Below, piece by piece: positions 35,644 through 44,306 of a stretch of DNA of 64,000 nucleotides. The stretch is taken from NCBI RefSeq assembly GCF_900186615.1, contig NZ_LT896588.1, forward strand, positions 1,996,353 to 2,060,352. Direction: 5' to 3'. Positions within the stretch are counted from its first letter, which is position 1, and the number at the start of each line of letters is the position of its first letter. Source of the DNA: Parabacteroides bouchesdurhonensis (GTDB lineage: Bacteria > Bacteroidota > Bacteroidia > Bacteroidales > Tannerellaceae). The notes beneath the pieces were generated by a model, which worked only from the letters and a program-made list of their open reading frames with translations, made no database searches and was not told the origin of the DNA. The translations under genes and the position numbers were made by a program.

Positions 35644-36876
35644 ATGTATAGCATACTGATACACTTCTACGGCTTCATCATCGCGCTGATCTCCCCCTTT
35701 CACAAAAAGGCCCGGATGATGCGCCTGGGGCAGTGGAAGACCAACTCCATACTGAGGAGTAAAATAGACCGCGACGCCAAGTACATCTGGTTTCACGCCT
35801 CTTCACTGGGCGAGTTTGAACAAGGCCGTCCGATGATGGAAAAGATTAAGGACCTCTACCCCGGGTACAAGATACTGCTTACCTTCTTCTCGCCCTCGGG
35901 CTATGAAGTGCGCAAGAACTACAAAGGGGCCGACGTAATCTGCTACCTGCCCTTCGATACCCCCTACCGGGTGAAGAAGTTCATGAACCTGGCCAACCCG
36001 GCAATAGCCGTCTTCATCAAGTACGAGTTCTGGGGCAACTATCTGAAAGAGCTGAAACGCCGTAACATCCCCGTCTACATCATCTCCGCCATCTTCCGCC
36101 CGGAGCAGCTGTTCTTCCAATGGTACGGCAAGCCCTACCGCAAGATGCTGAACTGCTTCAACCACCTGTACGTGCAAGACGAACGCTCGCGCAAGCTGCT
36201 GGAAGAATACGGCATCACGAACGTAACCGTAACCGGCGATACCCGTTTCGACCGCGTGCAGGACGTGCGTGCCCAGGCCCGTGAGATCCCTTTGGTGGAG
36301 AAGTTCGTTGCCAACCACACGGGCGGTGATCAAGTCACCCTTATAGCCGGCAGCTCCTGGCCGCAGGACGAAGAGATACTGATTCCCTACTTCAACGAGC
36401 ATCCCGGGATGAAGCTCATAATCGCCCCGCACGAGATACACCGCGAGCATCTGATGTATATCGAATCGCTGCTGAGGCGTCCCTCCGTCCGTTTGTCGGA
36501 GGCTCACGAAGACGATCTGACCGATAAGCAGTGCCTCATAGTAGACAGCTTCGGACTCCTTTCGTCCATCTACCGGTATGGCGATATAGCCTACATCGGC
36601 GGAGGCTTTGGCGCCGGGATACACAACACGCTGGAAGCCGCCGTATATGGCGTACCGGTGCTGTTCGGCCCCCGATACCATAAATTCAAGGAGGCAAAAG
36701 ACCTGATTGCCGTTGGCGGCGGTTTCTCCCTCTCCGATGCGAAAGCGTTCCGGGCAAAGATGGACGAATTGCTTGCCAACCGCGAGGCATTGGAGGCATC
36801 CGGCAAAGCATCCGGCAGTTTTGTAAAGAATAACGTAGGCGCTACTGACAAGGTACTCAATGAGCTAACATTGTAG
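35644..36876 (+). CDS. waaA: 3-deoxy-D-manno-octulosonic acid (Kdo) transferase
   Basis: 410 residues. An N-terminal hydrophobic segment anchors the protein to the inner membrane, then a GT-B glycosyltransferase with WFHASSLGEFEQGRP (catalytic Glu region), KYEFWGNYLKEL, TGDTRFDRV, and IAYIGGGFGAGIHNTLEAAVYGVPVLFGP (donor-binding C-terminal lobe). Adds Kdo to lipid A precursor, so the cell makes Kdo-lipid A. Followed by a long inverted repeat. Confidence 0.96.
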   Translation: MYSILIHFYGFIIALISPFHKKARMMRLGQWKTNSILRSKIDRDAKYIWFHASSLGEFEQGRPMMEKIKDLYPGYKILLTFFSPSGYEVRKNYKGADVICYLPFDTPYRVKKFMNLANPAIAVFIKYEFWGNYLKELKRRNIPVYIISAIFRPEQLFFQWYGKPYRKMLNCFNHLYVQDERSRKLLEEYGITNVTVTGDTRFDRVQDVRAQAREIPLVEKFVANHTGGDQVTLIAGSSWPQDEEILIPYFNEHPGMKLIIAPHEIHREHLMYIESLLRRPSVRLSEAHEDDLTDKQCLIVDSFGLLSSIYRYGDIAYIGGGFGAGIHNTLEAAVYGVPVLFGPRYHKFKEAKDLIAVGGGFSLSDAKAFRAKMDELLANREALEASGKASGSFVKNNVGATDKVLNELTL

Positions 36877-36900
36877 CAGTAAAGCGCACAAAATAATGCG

Positions 36901-36972
36901 GACAAGCGCAGAGCACCGCAGACGGAGTTGGTTTGAAAGAACGAACAATGTCTGCGACGCTCTGCGCTTGTC
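36901..36972. terminator. Long inverted repeat after waaA
   Basis: GACAAGCGCAGAG... at 36901-36923 pairs with 36950-36972 in 21 of 23 positions, separated by 26 bases. Downstream T-tract is minimal (TTTG). Likely a strong hairpin ending the gltX-waaA transcript, possibly for both strands, but its size is unusual. Confidence 0.55.
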
Positions 36973-37005
36973 TTTGTTATATGCGTGCCACAGCCTAATG
37001 GTGAG

Positions 37006-37140
37006 AGCATCCCCTCGTACGGTGTAAGAGCTTCCCTCCGTACTAGGTGGGAGAATCCCCTTAGCTATGGGGAAATAATCCCCTTACCTATCGGGATTCA
37101 TTCACTCCGTACGGGGGAGACGCGTTCCCTCGTGTTGGCG
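37006..37140. repeat. Degenerate 22-24 bp tandem array
   Basis: Six units recur with CCCC/TCCC-type starts at about 37011, 37033, 37057, 37080, 37102 and 37126, that is every 22-24 bases, each followed by TCGTACGG-, TAGCTATGG- or TCCGTACGG-like sequence and preceded by AGAGC/AGAAT. It lies between convergent waaA and the peptidase gene. No coding sense. Confidence 0.7.
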
Positions 37141-37167
37141 GGCTCTTTCGGCAGTAGCGAAGGTTGG

Positions 37168-38571
37168 TCAGTCCTCATCGGCAAACATAGGGTCCCACGC
37201 CGGAAGGCGGACGGGTTGCTGCTTGAGTACCTCCTTCACCTTGTCGGTGATGTATTTCTTTTCTACTACCAGGCGGAACATGTACTCGTTGAACCACTGG
37301 TCGGTCATGATGAGGTGTCCGTTATTGGCGCCCGGCCCCCAGCTGTTCTCCACCATCCACTTCCTGGGCCGGCCGTTGGCGTCCAGGTCTACCGCCATCA
37401 AGGTCATGGCATGCGATGAGCCGCTCGAGAAGGTTTGTATGCGTTGCTTCTTGTCCATGCCGAAAGTAGTTCCCATCAGCGAACCGTAGTCGTAATAGTC
37501 TACATCCAGCAGTCCGCGCTGGCGGTCGAGGAACTTGCCAACGTCGCACGAGAAGTACATCATGGTGCTGTCTTTGATGGAGGCTATCGCCATCTGCTTG
37601 ATGTCTTCGATGGGGAGGTTTACGTACGTCCAGTTCTTGCCGTCGTAGGCGTGGCGGTCGTAGTCTATCTCGTACAGCTTGTAGAACTCGCGGCTCGGGT
37701 CGTTCATCAGCATGACGTAGTTGCTTTTCAGGTCTTGCCCGATGTATTCACGGTAGAAAGACTGCGGCGTGTACTCTTTGGTTTCTACCGGATTACCGTC
37801 CGCATCCTTGCGCGTCCATACGAACGAGGCGGGGGGCTCGCCCAGGTTGAGTACGAGCATGCGGTAGACGGTGCCCAGCATTTCGGTCTTCTTCTTCTCA
37901 AGCGCCTCCGGGGTTGCGCCTTTTGTGGCGGAGAGTTCACGCAGTTGCAGCCCGAACTCTTTCAGCTTTAGCCCGATCAGGTTGCTCATGCTCCGGGTGT
38001 TTTCGCTGCTGTTGGTCTCTACCATTACTTCGGAGGGGACAACGCCGTATTTGGTCAATATGTCGGATATGCCGGTGAATTGTCCGCCGTCGCCGATGGG
38101 GTTCTTGAAGAGCCATTCCACCATCTTGTCGTCCATCGCTTTCTGGCGCGTGTCGATGATGCCTTGCAGGAAGAGGTTGGCCTTTTCGAGCTGATCCCAG
38201 AAGAAGGAGTAGTTCTGCGAGAACTGGAAGTCGCCCATGCCGAACTTGTCGATGGCTTGCGAGCGGAACACGTTCAGTCCGGTGAATAGCCAGCAGCGTC
38301 CGGACGACTTCTGGTTGGTGATGCCCCGGCTGTCTATCTTGTTGGAGAAGTAGGTGTCGAAGTGGTTCTTGCTTTCGCCGTTCACCGCCAGCTTGTTGAT
38401 GTCGTTGTTGCCGATGGCGTTGCGTATTGCCCGGTCGGCGGGTGTCCCTTGATAGGCTTGCTTGATTTGTTGCAGCATCTGAGGGGTGATGCCTCCCTTG
38501 CTTTGCTGCCCGTTGGCCGGCAGTGCGAGGCTCAGGGCCAGGACTGCCATCCATAGGTTGTTTTGTTTCAT
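37168..38571 (-). CDS. Exported bleomycin-hydrolase-like C1 cysteine peptidase
   Basis: 467 residues. A signal peptide (about 1-22) indicates export. The papain-family active site is intact: QKSSGRCWLF with Cys93, the histidine in SSHAMTLMAVD, and the Asn in ENSWG. The long insertions and the overall length match PepC/bleomycin hydrolase (C1B), which elsewhere is usually cytosolic; export is common in Bacteroidetes homologs. Predicted periplasmic aminopeptidase. Last gene of the long minus-strand run, 53 bases after the acyltransferase. Confidence 0.9.
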   Translation of the reverse strand: MKQNNLWMAVLALSLALPANGQQSKGGITPQMLQQIKQAYQGTPADRAIRNAIGNNDINKLAVNGESKNHFDTYFSNKIDSRGITNQKSSGRCWLFTGLNVFRSQAIDKFGMGDFQFSQNYSFFWDQLEKANLFLQGIIDTRQKAMDDKMVEWLFKNPIGDGGQFTGISDILTKYGVVPSEVMVETNSSENTRSMSNLIGLKLKEFGLQLRELSATKGATPEALEKKKTEMLGTVYRMLVLNLGEPPASFVWTRKDADGNPVETKEYTPQSFYREYIGQDLKSNYVMLMNDPSREFYKLYEIDYDRHAYDGKNWTYVNLPIEDIKQMAIASIKDSTMMYFSCDVGKFLDRQRGLLDVDYYDYGSLMGTTFGMDKKQRIQTFSSGSSHAMTLMAVDLDANGRPRKWMVENSWGPGANNGHLIMTDQWFNEYMFRLVVEKKYITDKVKEVLKQQPVRLPAWDPMFADED

Positions 38572-38624
38572 GATCTATTGTATGTTATGTATGTTACTGA
38601 ATGCGTTACTGTCTTCTGCCATGC

Positions 38625-39779
38625 TTATTTCCTGGCCAGAAACTTCCGGCTCAGCCATCTTCTTACCGGCTCGTCGTACAACTTCAAGCAGAGATAAGCT
38701 ACGATGATGCTGCCGATATAGACACATGCTACCACCTGCCAGGTCTGCCCCAGCGTGAAGAGCTGCTTGTCTATCAGCCAGGCGTAGAACAGGTACATGA
38801 AGGGGTAGTGTATGATATAGAGCGGGTAGGAGATGTCGCCCAGGAACTTGCATATCCGGGTGGAGCTTTTGTCGGTAGTGCTTCCCGATGCCCCCAGCCA
38901 GATAAGGAGGGGGAATACGATGATGATGCAGAACGATTCGTAGAGGCCGTTTATGCAGATGAGGTCTGTCCCTTCCAGATAGGGTACTGAAAACAGTCCC
39001 AGCAGTACCGCCGAGCATATCCAGAAAGCGCCTCTCACCCTCAGGGGCTTGAAGTTGCGCGACATGAGCAGTCCCATGGAGAAGGGGAAGAGCATCCGTA
39101 CCAACCCGCCCAGGAGGTTCACGCTGTCCAGTGTCCAGCCCACGCCGAAGTTGCCGTATCCGGAGACATTAAAGGTGGTGAACACAAACAGTGCCACGCC
39201 CATGCCGCAGATGAACAGGGTCAGCAGCTTGTTGGACAGACGGCGGATAAACAGGGCATAAAGGATATTGCCGATGTACTCGAAGAAGAGCGACCAGCTG
39301 GGGCCGTTCAACGGGAACATCTCGCCATTCCCTCTTACCTCGTATCCTGCTCCCGGCAGGGCGGGGATGAAGAACAGCGCGCACAGTACGGACAGCATGA
39401 TCATGGAAGTGGAGACGTGCGCCCCGTCCCATTGTACGCGTCCCTGGATGCAGAAGCTGATAACTCCCAGAACGATGCCCATCACCACCATCGGGTGGAG
39501 GCGGATCAGGCGGCGCTTGAAGAAGTCTTTCATCGTCAGCGTCTTTTTCCAACGGTCGTCGTAAGCGTAGCCGATCACGAAACCGGACAGGATGAAGAAG
39601 AAGTCCACCGCCAGATAACCGTGGTTGATGCCTTTGATGATAGGGCTGCCTCCGGCAAAAGCGTAGCCTTCGAATACGTGATACCATACGACCAGAAGGG
39701 CGGCGACCCCTCTTAATCCGTCAAGAAGGTCGTAGTGGGGTTTAGAGTCTGCAAATGTGGCAGAAGAGTGTGTTAGCAT
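38625..39779 (-). CDS. Acyltransferase 3 family membrane protein
   Basis: 384 residues with about ten membrane segments. The catalytic-type motif LRGVAALLVVWYHVFEGYAF (His within the first helix) and FFFILSGFVIGYAY are characteristic of OafA/YrhL/WecH acyltransferases, which O-acetylate surface sugars. Substrate unknown. It lies 22 bases after the second lipoprotein gene. Confidence 0.92.
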   Translation of the reverse strand: MLTHSSATFADSKPHYDLLDGLRGVAALLVVWYHVFEGYAFAGGSPIIKGINHGYLAVDFFFILSGFVIGYAYDDRWKKTLTMKDFFKRRLIRLHPMVVMGIVLGVISFCIQGRVQWDGAHVSTSMIMLSVLCALFFIPALPGAGYEVRGNGEMFPLNGPSWSLFFEYIGNILYALFIRRLSNKLLTLFICGMGVALFVFTTFNVSGYGNFGVGWTLDSVNLLGGLVRMLFPFSMGLLMSRNFKPLRVRGAFWICSAVLLGLFSVPYLEGTDLICINGLYESFCIIIVFPLLIWLGASGSTTDKSSTRICKFLGDISYPLYIIHYPFMYLFYAWLIDKQLFTLGQTWQVVACVYIGSIIVAYLCLKLYDEPVRRWLSRKFLARK

Positions 39780-39801
39780 GGTAGAGATATGATTTAGATT
39801 A

Positions 39802-40899
39802 TTACTGTGTGACTTCGTGGGAATCCCAAACCAACCCGTCTTGCCGGATATGCCATACCGTTCCGTCGGGAGTCGGTGCGGTTATCTCGTATAGGGATGG
39901 TGTGGTGTGCAATGTCAGTTGTCGGGCTTGTTCGAGTGAACAGAGTTCCTCCGGCTTTAGCTCCGTAAGGGTGGAGGCGTAGCTGCCAAAGGTTGCTGCA
40001 TACTCGTTCTGCCGGTAGTACAGGTTGCGGAGTAGCCATTTGGTTTCTTCCGCCGGGTTCTTTACAAACGGCGTTTCGCCTGTGCCTGCAACTTTGTCGG
40101 ACAGTTGTACGTATCCCCAGTATTCGGGCAGATGGATACTAACGATGCCCATAGGGGCCCATACCCAGTAGTTCTCGCCCTTTCCGGTCTTGACGTATTT
40201 CCCGTCTTTTACCTCCGGCGACCATTGTACGCGCATAAAGTTCATGCGGAGTACGTCGCCGGCTGCGAACTTATCTTTGCCTCGTGTCATCTGGCGGATG
40301 GAGCTCCACGGAAAGAATATCTCTATGCTCCACGACTTGTCGGTGTCTTTCGGATTGTTGAGCGTGCCGTCTATATGGACAGCCGATTTCATTCCGGCTG
40401 TTTCCCAATTACTCAGCGTTTGCGCTCCGTCCCGATAGGGTTTGGTGAGGAACAAGTCCCATACCGTACCGAGGGCGTTCACTTCGTATTCCAGATAGTT
40501 GTGCGTGTTATTATCCGGGTCTATAAACAGTTCGAAAGCATTGTCCAGATAGATAATGGAGTCGTGCTTGGTGATGGTAGCCCATACATGCGGCTCTTCC
40601 AGAATGGCACCAACATACAGCCCTTGATCGTCGTAGGCAATCTTTACTTGTGTTTGCAATTCCGGTGCGGGGCGGCTGCCTCCTTCTATATCGGTGAAGT
40701 CGGAAACTACCGGAATAGCGCCCCATTCTTCGTCGGTTAGCCTGCCGTCTATGTGGATGGGGGCAGGTGCTTTGTAGCAGACATACGTTGGGGGATTATA
40801 GTCCGGTACTTGTTTGTAATCTATCGCTTTGTCTTTAGAGACAGGCTGACTGCATGAAGCAAGCAAAAGCAGCGCGGTCCACAGGTTGTTTTTAATCAT
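39802..40899 (-). CDS. CBM9-like lipoprotein, copy B
   Basis: 365 residues. Lipoprotein signal with lipobox LLLLASCSQ. Residues about 40-240 resemble carbohydrate-binding module family 9 domains (PAPIHIDGRLTDEEWGAIP, then DNAFELFIDPDNNTHNYLEYEVNALGTVWDLFL), which bind sugar chain ends. The DNA encoding the last third is nearly identical to the upstream neighbour, and the proteins share domain order throughout, so the pair arose by duplication. Probably surface or periplasmic glycan binding; no enzyme domain is recognised. Confidence 0.82.
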   Translation of the reverse strand: MIKNNLWTALLLLASCSQPVSKDKAIDYKQVPDYNPPTYVCYKAPAPIHIDGRLTDEEWGAIPVVSDFTDIEGGSRPAPELQTQVKIAYDDQGLYVGAILEEPHVWATITKHDSIIYLDNAFELFIDPDNNTHNYLEYEVNALGTVWDLFLTKPYRDGAQTLSNWETAGMKSAVHIDGTLNNPKDTDKSWSIEIFFPWSSIRQMTRGKDKFAAGDVLRMNFMRVQWSPEVKDGKYVKTGKGENYWVWAPMGIVSIHLPEYWGYVQLSDKVAGTGETPFVKNPAEETKWLLRNLYYRQNEYAATFGSYASTLTELKPEELCSLEQARQLTLHTTPSLYEITAPTPDGTVWHIRQDGLVWDSHEVTQ

Positions 40900-40924
40900 G
40901 CTATTCGGTTTTAAAGTTTGAAAG

Positions 40925-42034
40925 CTATTTAGACCAGACCAATCCGTCTTGCCGGATGTGCCATATCGTTCCGTCGGGAGCCGGTGCGGTTATCTCGTAT
41001 AGGGATGGTGTGGTGTGCAATGTCAGTTGTCGGGCTTGTTCGAGTGAACAGAGTTCCTCCGGCTTTAGCTCCGTAAGGGTGGAGGCGTAGCTGCCAAAGG
41101 TAGCTGCATACTCGTTCTGCCGGTAGTACAGGTTGCGGAGTAGCCATTTGGTTTCTTCCGCCGGGTTCTTTACAAACGGCGTTTCGCCTGTACCTGCTAC
41201 CTTGTCGGACAGTTGTACGTATCCCCAGTATTCAGGCATGTGGATATTGATGACGCCTGTAGGTGCCCATACCCAGTTGTATTCGCGTATATTGTCTTCT
41301 CCTCGGATGGGTACTTTTACGTATTTTCCATCTTGTGCCTGGGTGGTCCATTCCACTCGCGAGAAGTTGACGCGTATCTGTTCGCCGGGTTGTGGCTTTT
41401 CCTTGCCTCGCATCGTCTGGTAGATCGTGCTCCACGGAAAGAATATCTCTATGCTCCACGACTTGTCGGTGTCTTTCGGATTGTTGAGTGTGCCATCTAC
41501 ATAGACGGCCGATTTCATTCCGGCCAGTTCCCAATTATCCAGTACTTGCGGATTATCGCGGTATGGCTTTGTGAGAAATAAGTCCCATACCGTGCCTAGG
41601 GCGTTCACTTCGTATTCCAGATAGTTGTGCGTGTCGTTGGACGGGTTGAGGAATATCTCGAAGTCGTTATCATGGAATATCACAGCGTCGTGCTTAGTGA
41701 TGGTAGCCCATACATGCGGCTCTTCCATCAATACGGCAAAGTACATGCCTTGGTCGTCGTAGGCCATTTTGGCGCGTGTCTGCAAGAAGGGCTTGGGTTG
41801 TTTGTCTCCTTCGATATCTACAAAGTCGTCAGTCCAGGGTATGGCGTCCCATTCTCCATCGGACAATTTACCGTCTATGTGGATAGGGGCAGGCGTTTTG
41901 TAGCATACATATGTAGGAGGATCGAAAGGGGGTTGAGGCGTATAGGTGATATCTTTCCCTTTCTCCTGTGGCGCTTGTGCACAAGAAAGTAATATTAGGG
42001 CGGTAACTGAGACAGTTAAAACAGTTTTCTTCAT
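40925..42034 (-). CDS. CBM9-like lipoprotein, copy A
   Basis: 369 residues. Lipoprotein signal ending LLSCAQ; CBM9-like module with PAPIHIDGKLSDGEWDAIP and DNDFEIFLNPSNDTHNYLEYEVNALGTVWDLFL. Same domain order as copy B; N-terminal halves diverge moderately while the C-terminal third is almost identical. Its ATG overlaps the stop of the upstream DinD/BRO-like gene by four bases (ATGA), indicating translational coupling. Function inferred only as glycan binding. Confidence 0.82.
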   Translation of the reverse strand: MKKTVLTVSVTALILLSCAQAPQEKGKDITYTPQPPFDPPTYVCYKTPAPIHIDGKLSDGEWDAIPWTDDFVDIEGDKQPKPFLQTRAKMAYDDQGMYFAVLMEEPHVWATITKHDAVIFHDNDFEIFLNPSNDTHNYLEYEVNALGTVWDLFLTKPYRDNPQVLDNWELAGMKSAVYVDGTLNNPKDTDKSWSIEIFFPWSTIYQTMRGKEKPQPGEQIRVNFSRVEWTTQAQDGKYVKVPIRGEDNIREYNWVWAPTGVINIHMPEYWGYVQLSDKVAGTGETPFVKNPAEETKWLLRNLYYRQNEYAATFGSYASTLTELKPEELCSLEQARQLTLHTTPSLYEITAPAPDGTIWHIRQDGLVWSK

Positions 42035-42588
42035 TTGTTGTTTGATTTAGTTTGATAGATAATATCAGTTAATGTGGCGAATTGTACTCCTTCCTGCAGT
42101 CCGTGCCGTTTCCATTCGTCTGTCAGCTCTTTGCGGATTTCGATGCTTTTTAGCCTTTGGTTGATCCAGTTGTCGGAATAACCAAGCCGTTTATAATCCA
42201 TTAATGCCTGGTTTATGGATAATTCCGGGTCTTGTATCTGGTCAAGTCTCTCTTTGGCGACCTGAGCCATCCATAGTTTGAAAGGTTCGGCTTTGGGAGA
42301 GGGGACGGATTGGATGAGGCGGAATAATTGTTCGGTTGTGGCTACATCGGTTTTATACAATTTTCCATCTGATGCCGGTAATTTCAGTTGTCCGATATCT
42401 TCGGACAACTGACTCCCTTCTTTTTTTAGCTTCCTTTTCAAGTCATCCCAATACTTTCTGGGACGTTCACTTTCTGTTAATACTGCAATAACGTCAATCA
42501 CCGAGAAATACCATTCCTCTGTTTGATCGTCCCATACTGCGCGAACTTTCTTCTCTTCAAAGATTTTGATTGCATTTGTTTGTGTCAT
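42031..42588 (-). CDS. DinD/BRO-N-like protein, C-terminally truncated
   Basis: 185 residues. The N-terminal BRO domain is intact (VRAVWDDQTEEWYFSVIDVIAVL, then DVATTEQLFRLIQSVPSPKAEPFKLWMAQVAKERLDQIQDPE, YSDNWINQRLKSIEIRKELTDEWKRHG). DinD-type proteins normally continue for about another 80-90 residues; here the frame stops soon after ATLTDII, and the stop overlaps the next start. Likely a shortened gene left by deletion, though the reading frame is undamaged, so the N-terminal part may still be made. DinD is known as an SOS-induced RecA antagonist in E. coli; role here unknown. Confidence 0.78.
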   Translation of the reverse strand: MTQTNAIKIFEEKKVRAVWDDQTEEWYFSVIDVIAVLTESERPRKYWDDLKRKLKKEGSQLSEDIGQLKLPASDGKLYKTDVATTEQLFRLIQSVPSPKAEPFKLWMAQVAKERLDQIQDPELSINQALMDYKRLGYSDNWINQRLKSIEIRKELTDEWKRHGLQEGVQFATLTDIIYQTKSNNK

Positions 42589-42599
42589 ATTATATATAG

Positions 42600-43778
42600 T
42601 TAAAAGGTTTGATTAGAATTACTCGTATTGTCTGATTTCTGTATAATATCCATAGCTGCATCCAGCCATGTGTCTATATCTTGTGGATAGTGCTGGGAGG
42701 TGTATTCTTTATCTCGTTTATGACCTAGACGTACCACCACAGCGTTTCTTTCAGGAATAACAAATACGTATTGTCCCAGGATACCTCGCATGTATGGGAT
42801 CTGTATTCCGTCATGGTTGAGGCTCCAGAACTGGAAGCCGTAGCTTTTGTTAGGCTCGTCTGTATCGTTATATAATAAAGAGGAGTCGGGGGTTATTGCT
42901 TCTTCAAGGTATGATGCGGAAATAAGTTGCTGTCCGTTCCAGCTTCCTTTGTTTAACAGAAGCTGACCGAAGCGGGCAAAATCCCGCGCGTTGCTGTTGA
43001 AGCAGCAGTAGGCTTTTTCGATGCCGTCTTTCCTGTCCATACTCCATAGAGCATCTTCTTCGGCATGCATGGGAGTCCATAGTTTGCGTGAGACGTACGA
43101 TGAGAGAGGTTCACCGGTTGCCTTCTCTAGAATGAAGGCTAGTAATTGGGTTACTCCGCTTTGGTAGTTGAAGCGCTTTCCGGGTTCTTCTATCTCTTTC
43201 ATTCCAAAAGCGATCTCTTGCAGGTTGTTGCTGTAATATAGCTTTGTGGTGGGTGAGAAGGGAGAGGAGTAGGCTTCCTGGAAATCTATCCCGGCGCTCA
43301 TGGTTAGAAGATGACGCAGGGTAAGCTGCTTGCCGTTGAACCCTTCAAATCCGGGGATAAAGTCGCTGACCGGCTGGTCTACGCTTTTTATAAAACCATC
43401 GTCTATGGCGCAACCTGTTGCTAGCGATACGATGCTTTTAGCCATGGAGAATGAGTTGCTGTGCGAGTTTGGGGAGTAGTCTTCCCAATATTGCTCGAAT
43501 AACAGGGAGTCGTTCTGTATGATGACGAAGGCGACAGTTCCCAGTTCTTCGAATGCAGGTATGTATTTCGCTGGAATAGATTGGGTGTTGTACTTCTCTG
43601 ATATTTTCCAGGGTTCAGGAGCTCCGGCTTTTACGATCCTGTTCTCGAAGATAGGGTATTGGTCTATCTTCGGGAGCAGGTGGACGAGTGCGCGACGCAG
43701 ATAATAGTTGGAGGGCAGTGCCAGGTAGCCTCCAATGCAGCATATAACCAATAGTATTGCCCATCCGGTCTTTTTCAT
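42600..43778 (-). CDS. Serine hydrolase of the beta-lactamase/DD-peptidase (class C) fold
   Basis: 392 residues. An N-terminal hydrophobic segment (about 4-22) anchors or exports it. The S-x-x-K motif is SMAK at Ser111-Lys114; the YxN equivalent is in FNYQSGVTQLLAF, and HKRDKE/GH near the C terminus could be the third motif region. Predicted periplasmic hydrolase or esterase acting on peptides, beta-lactam-like or other esters; not enough for a beta-lactamase call. Start codon abuts the stop of the gamma carbonic anhydrase gene. Confidence 0.85.
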   Translation of the reverse strand: MKKTGWAILLVICCIGGYLALPSNYYLRRALVHLLPKIDQYPIFENRIVKAGAPEPWKISEKYNTQSIPAKYIPAFEELGTVAFVIIQNDSLLFEQYWEDYSPNSHSNSFSMAKSIVSLATGCAIDDGFIKSVDQPVSDFIPGFEGFNGKQLTLRHLLTMSAGIDFQEAYSSPFSPTTKLYYSNNLQEIAFGMKEIEEPGKRFNYQSGVTQLLAFILEKATGEPLSSYVSRKLWTPMHAEEDALWSMDRKDGIEKAYCCFNSNARDFARFGQLLLNKGSWNGQQLISASYLEEAITPDSSLLYNDTDEPNKSYGFQFWSLNHDGIQIPYMRGILGQYVFVIPERNAVVVRLGHKRDKEYTSQHYPQDIDTWLDAAMDIIQKSDNTSNSNQTF

Positions 43779-44306
43779 CTACTTATCGCCCTCTTCTTTA
43801 TACCAGGATGAATACATGTGGTAATTCTTCGCTATCTTTTGGTTGATCTCCTTCGCTTGCTCGGGGTCTACTTTCTTTACGAACTTGGCGGGAACACCGG
43901 CATAGATACTGCCCGGTTCTACAATTGTTTTGCTCAACACAACAGAGCCAGCGGCAACGATAGCTCCTTCGCCTATTACAGCATGGTCAAGTACAACCGA
44001 TCCCATGCCGATCAGTGCCCCGTTGCATATCTTTGCTCCATGAATAGTAACGTTATGTCCTACGGATACGTCGTCGCCAATCTCTATAGTAGACTTTTCG
44101 TATAACGTATGCAGTACGGAACCGTCCTGAATGTTTACACCGTTGCCTATGCGGATGGAGTTTACATCACCACGCAGTATAGTCCCGAACCAGATACTGC
44201 AACCTTCGCCAATTTCTACGTCGCCAATGATTGTGGCGTTATCTGCTAAAAATGTGTCTTTGCCTATTTTGGGGGTAAAGCCACGTACGGATTTAATTAA
44301 TGCCAT
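43779..44306 (-). CDS. Gamma carbonic anhydrase-like hexapeptide-repeat protein
   Basis: 175 residues, left-handed beta helix from repeated hexapeptides (VEIGEGCSIWFGTILRGDVNSIRIGNGVNIQDGSVLH). Metal-ligand histidines expected for the gamma class are in GSVLHTLYE and SVGHNVTIHG. Family also includes YrdA-like proteins without carbonic anhydrase activity, so activity is uncertain. Adjacent without gap to the neighbours on both sides. Confidence 0.9.
   Translation of the reverse strand: MALIKSVRGFTPKIGKDTFLADNATIIGDVEIGEGCSIWFGTILRGDVNSIRIGNGVNIQDGSVLHTLYEKSTIEIGDDVSVGHNVTIHGAKICNGALIGMGSVVLDHAVIGEGAIVAAGSVVLSKTIVEPGSIYAGVPAKFVKKVDPEQAKEINQKIAKNYHMYSSWYKEEGDK

Noticed and set aside
42031-42588. 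BRO-domain gene as sign of a prophage
   Set aside because: No other phage gene is present; neighbours are metabolic and envelope genes in one operon.
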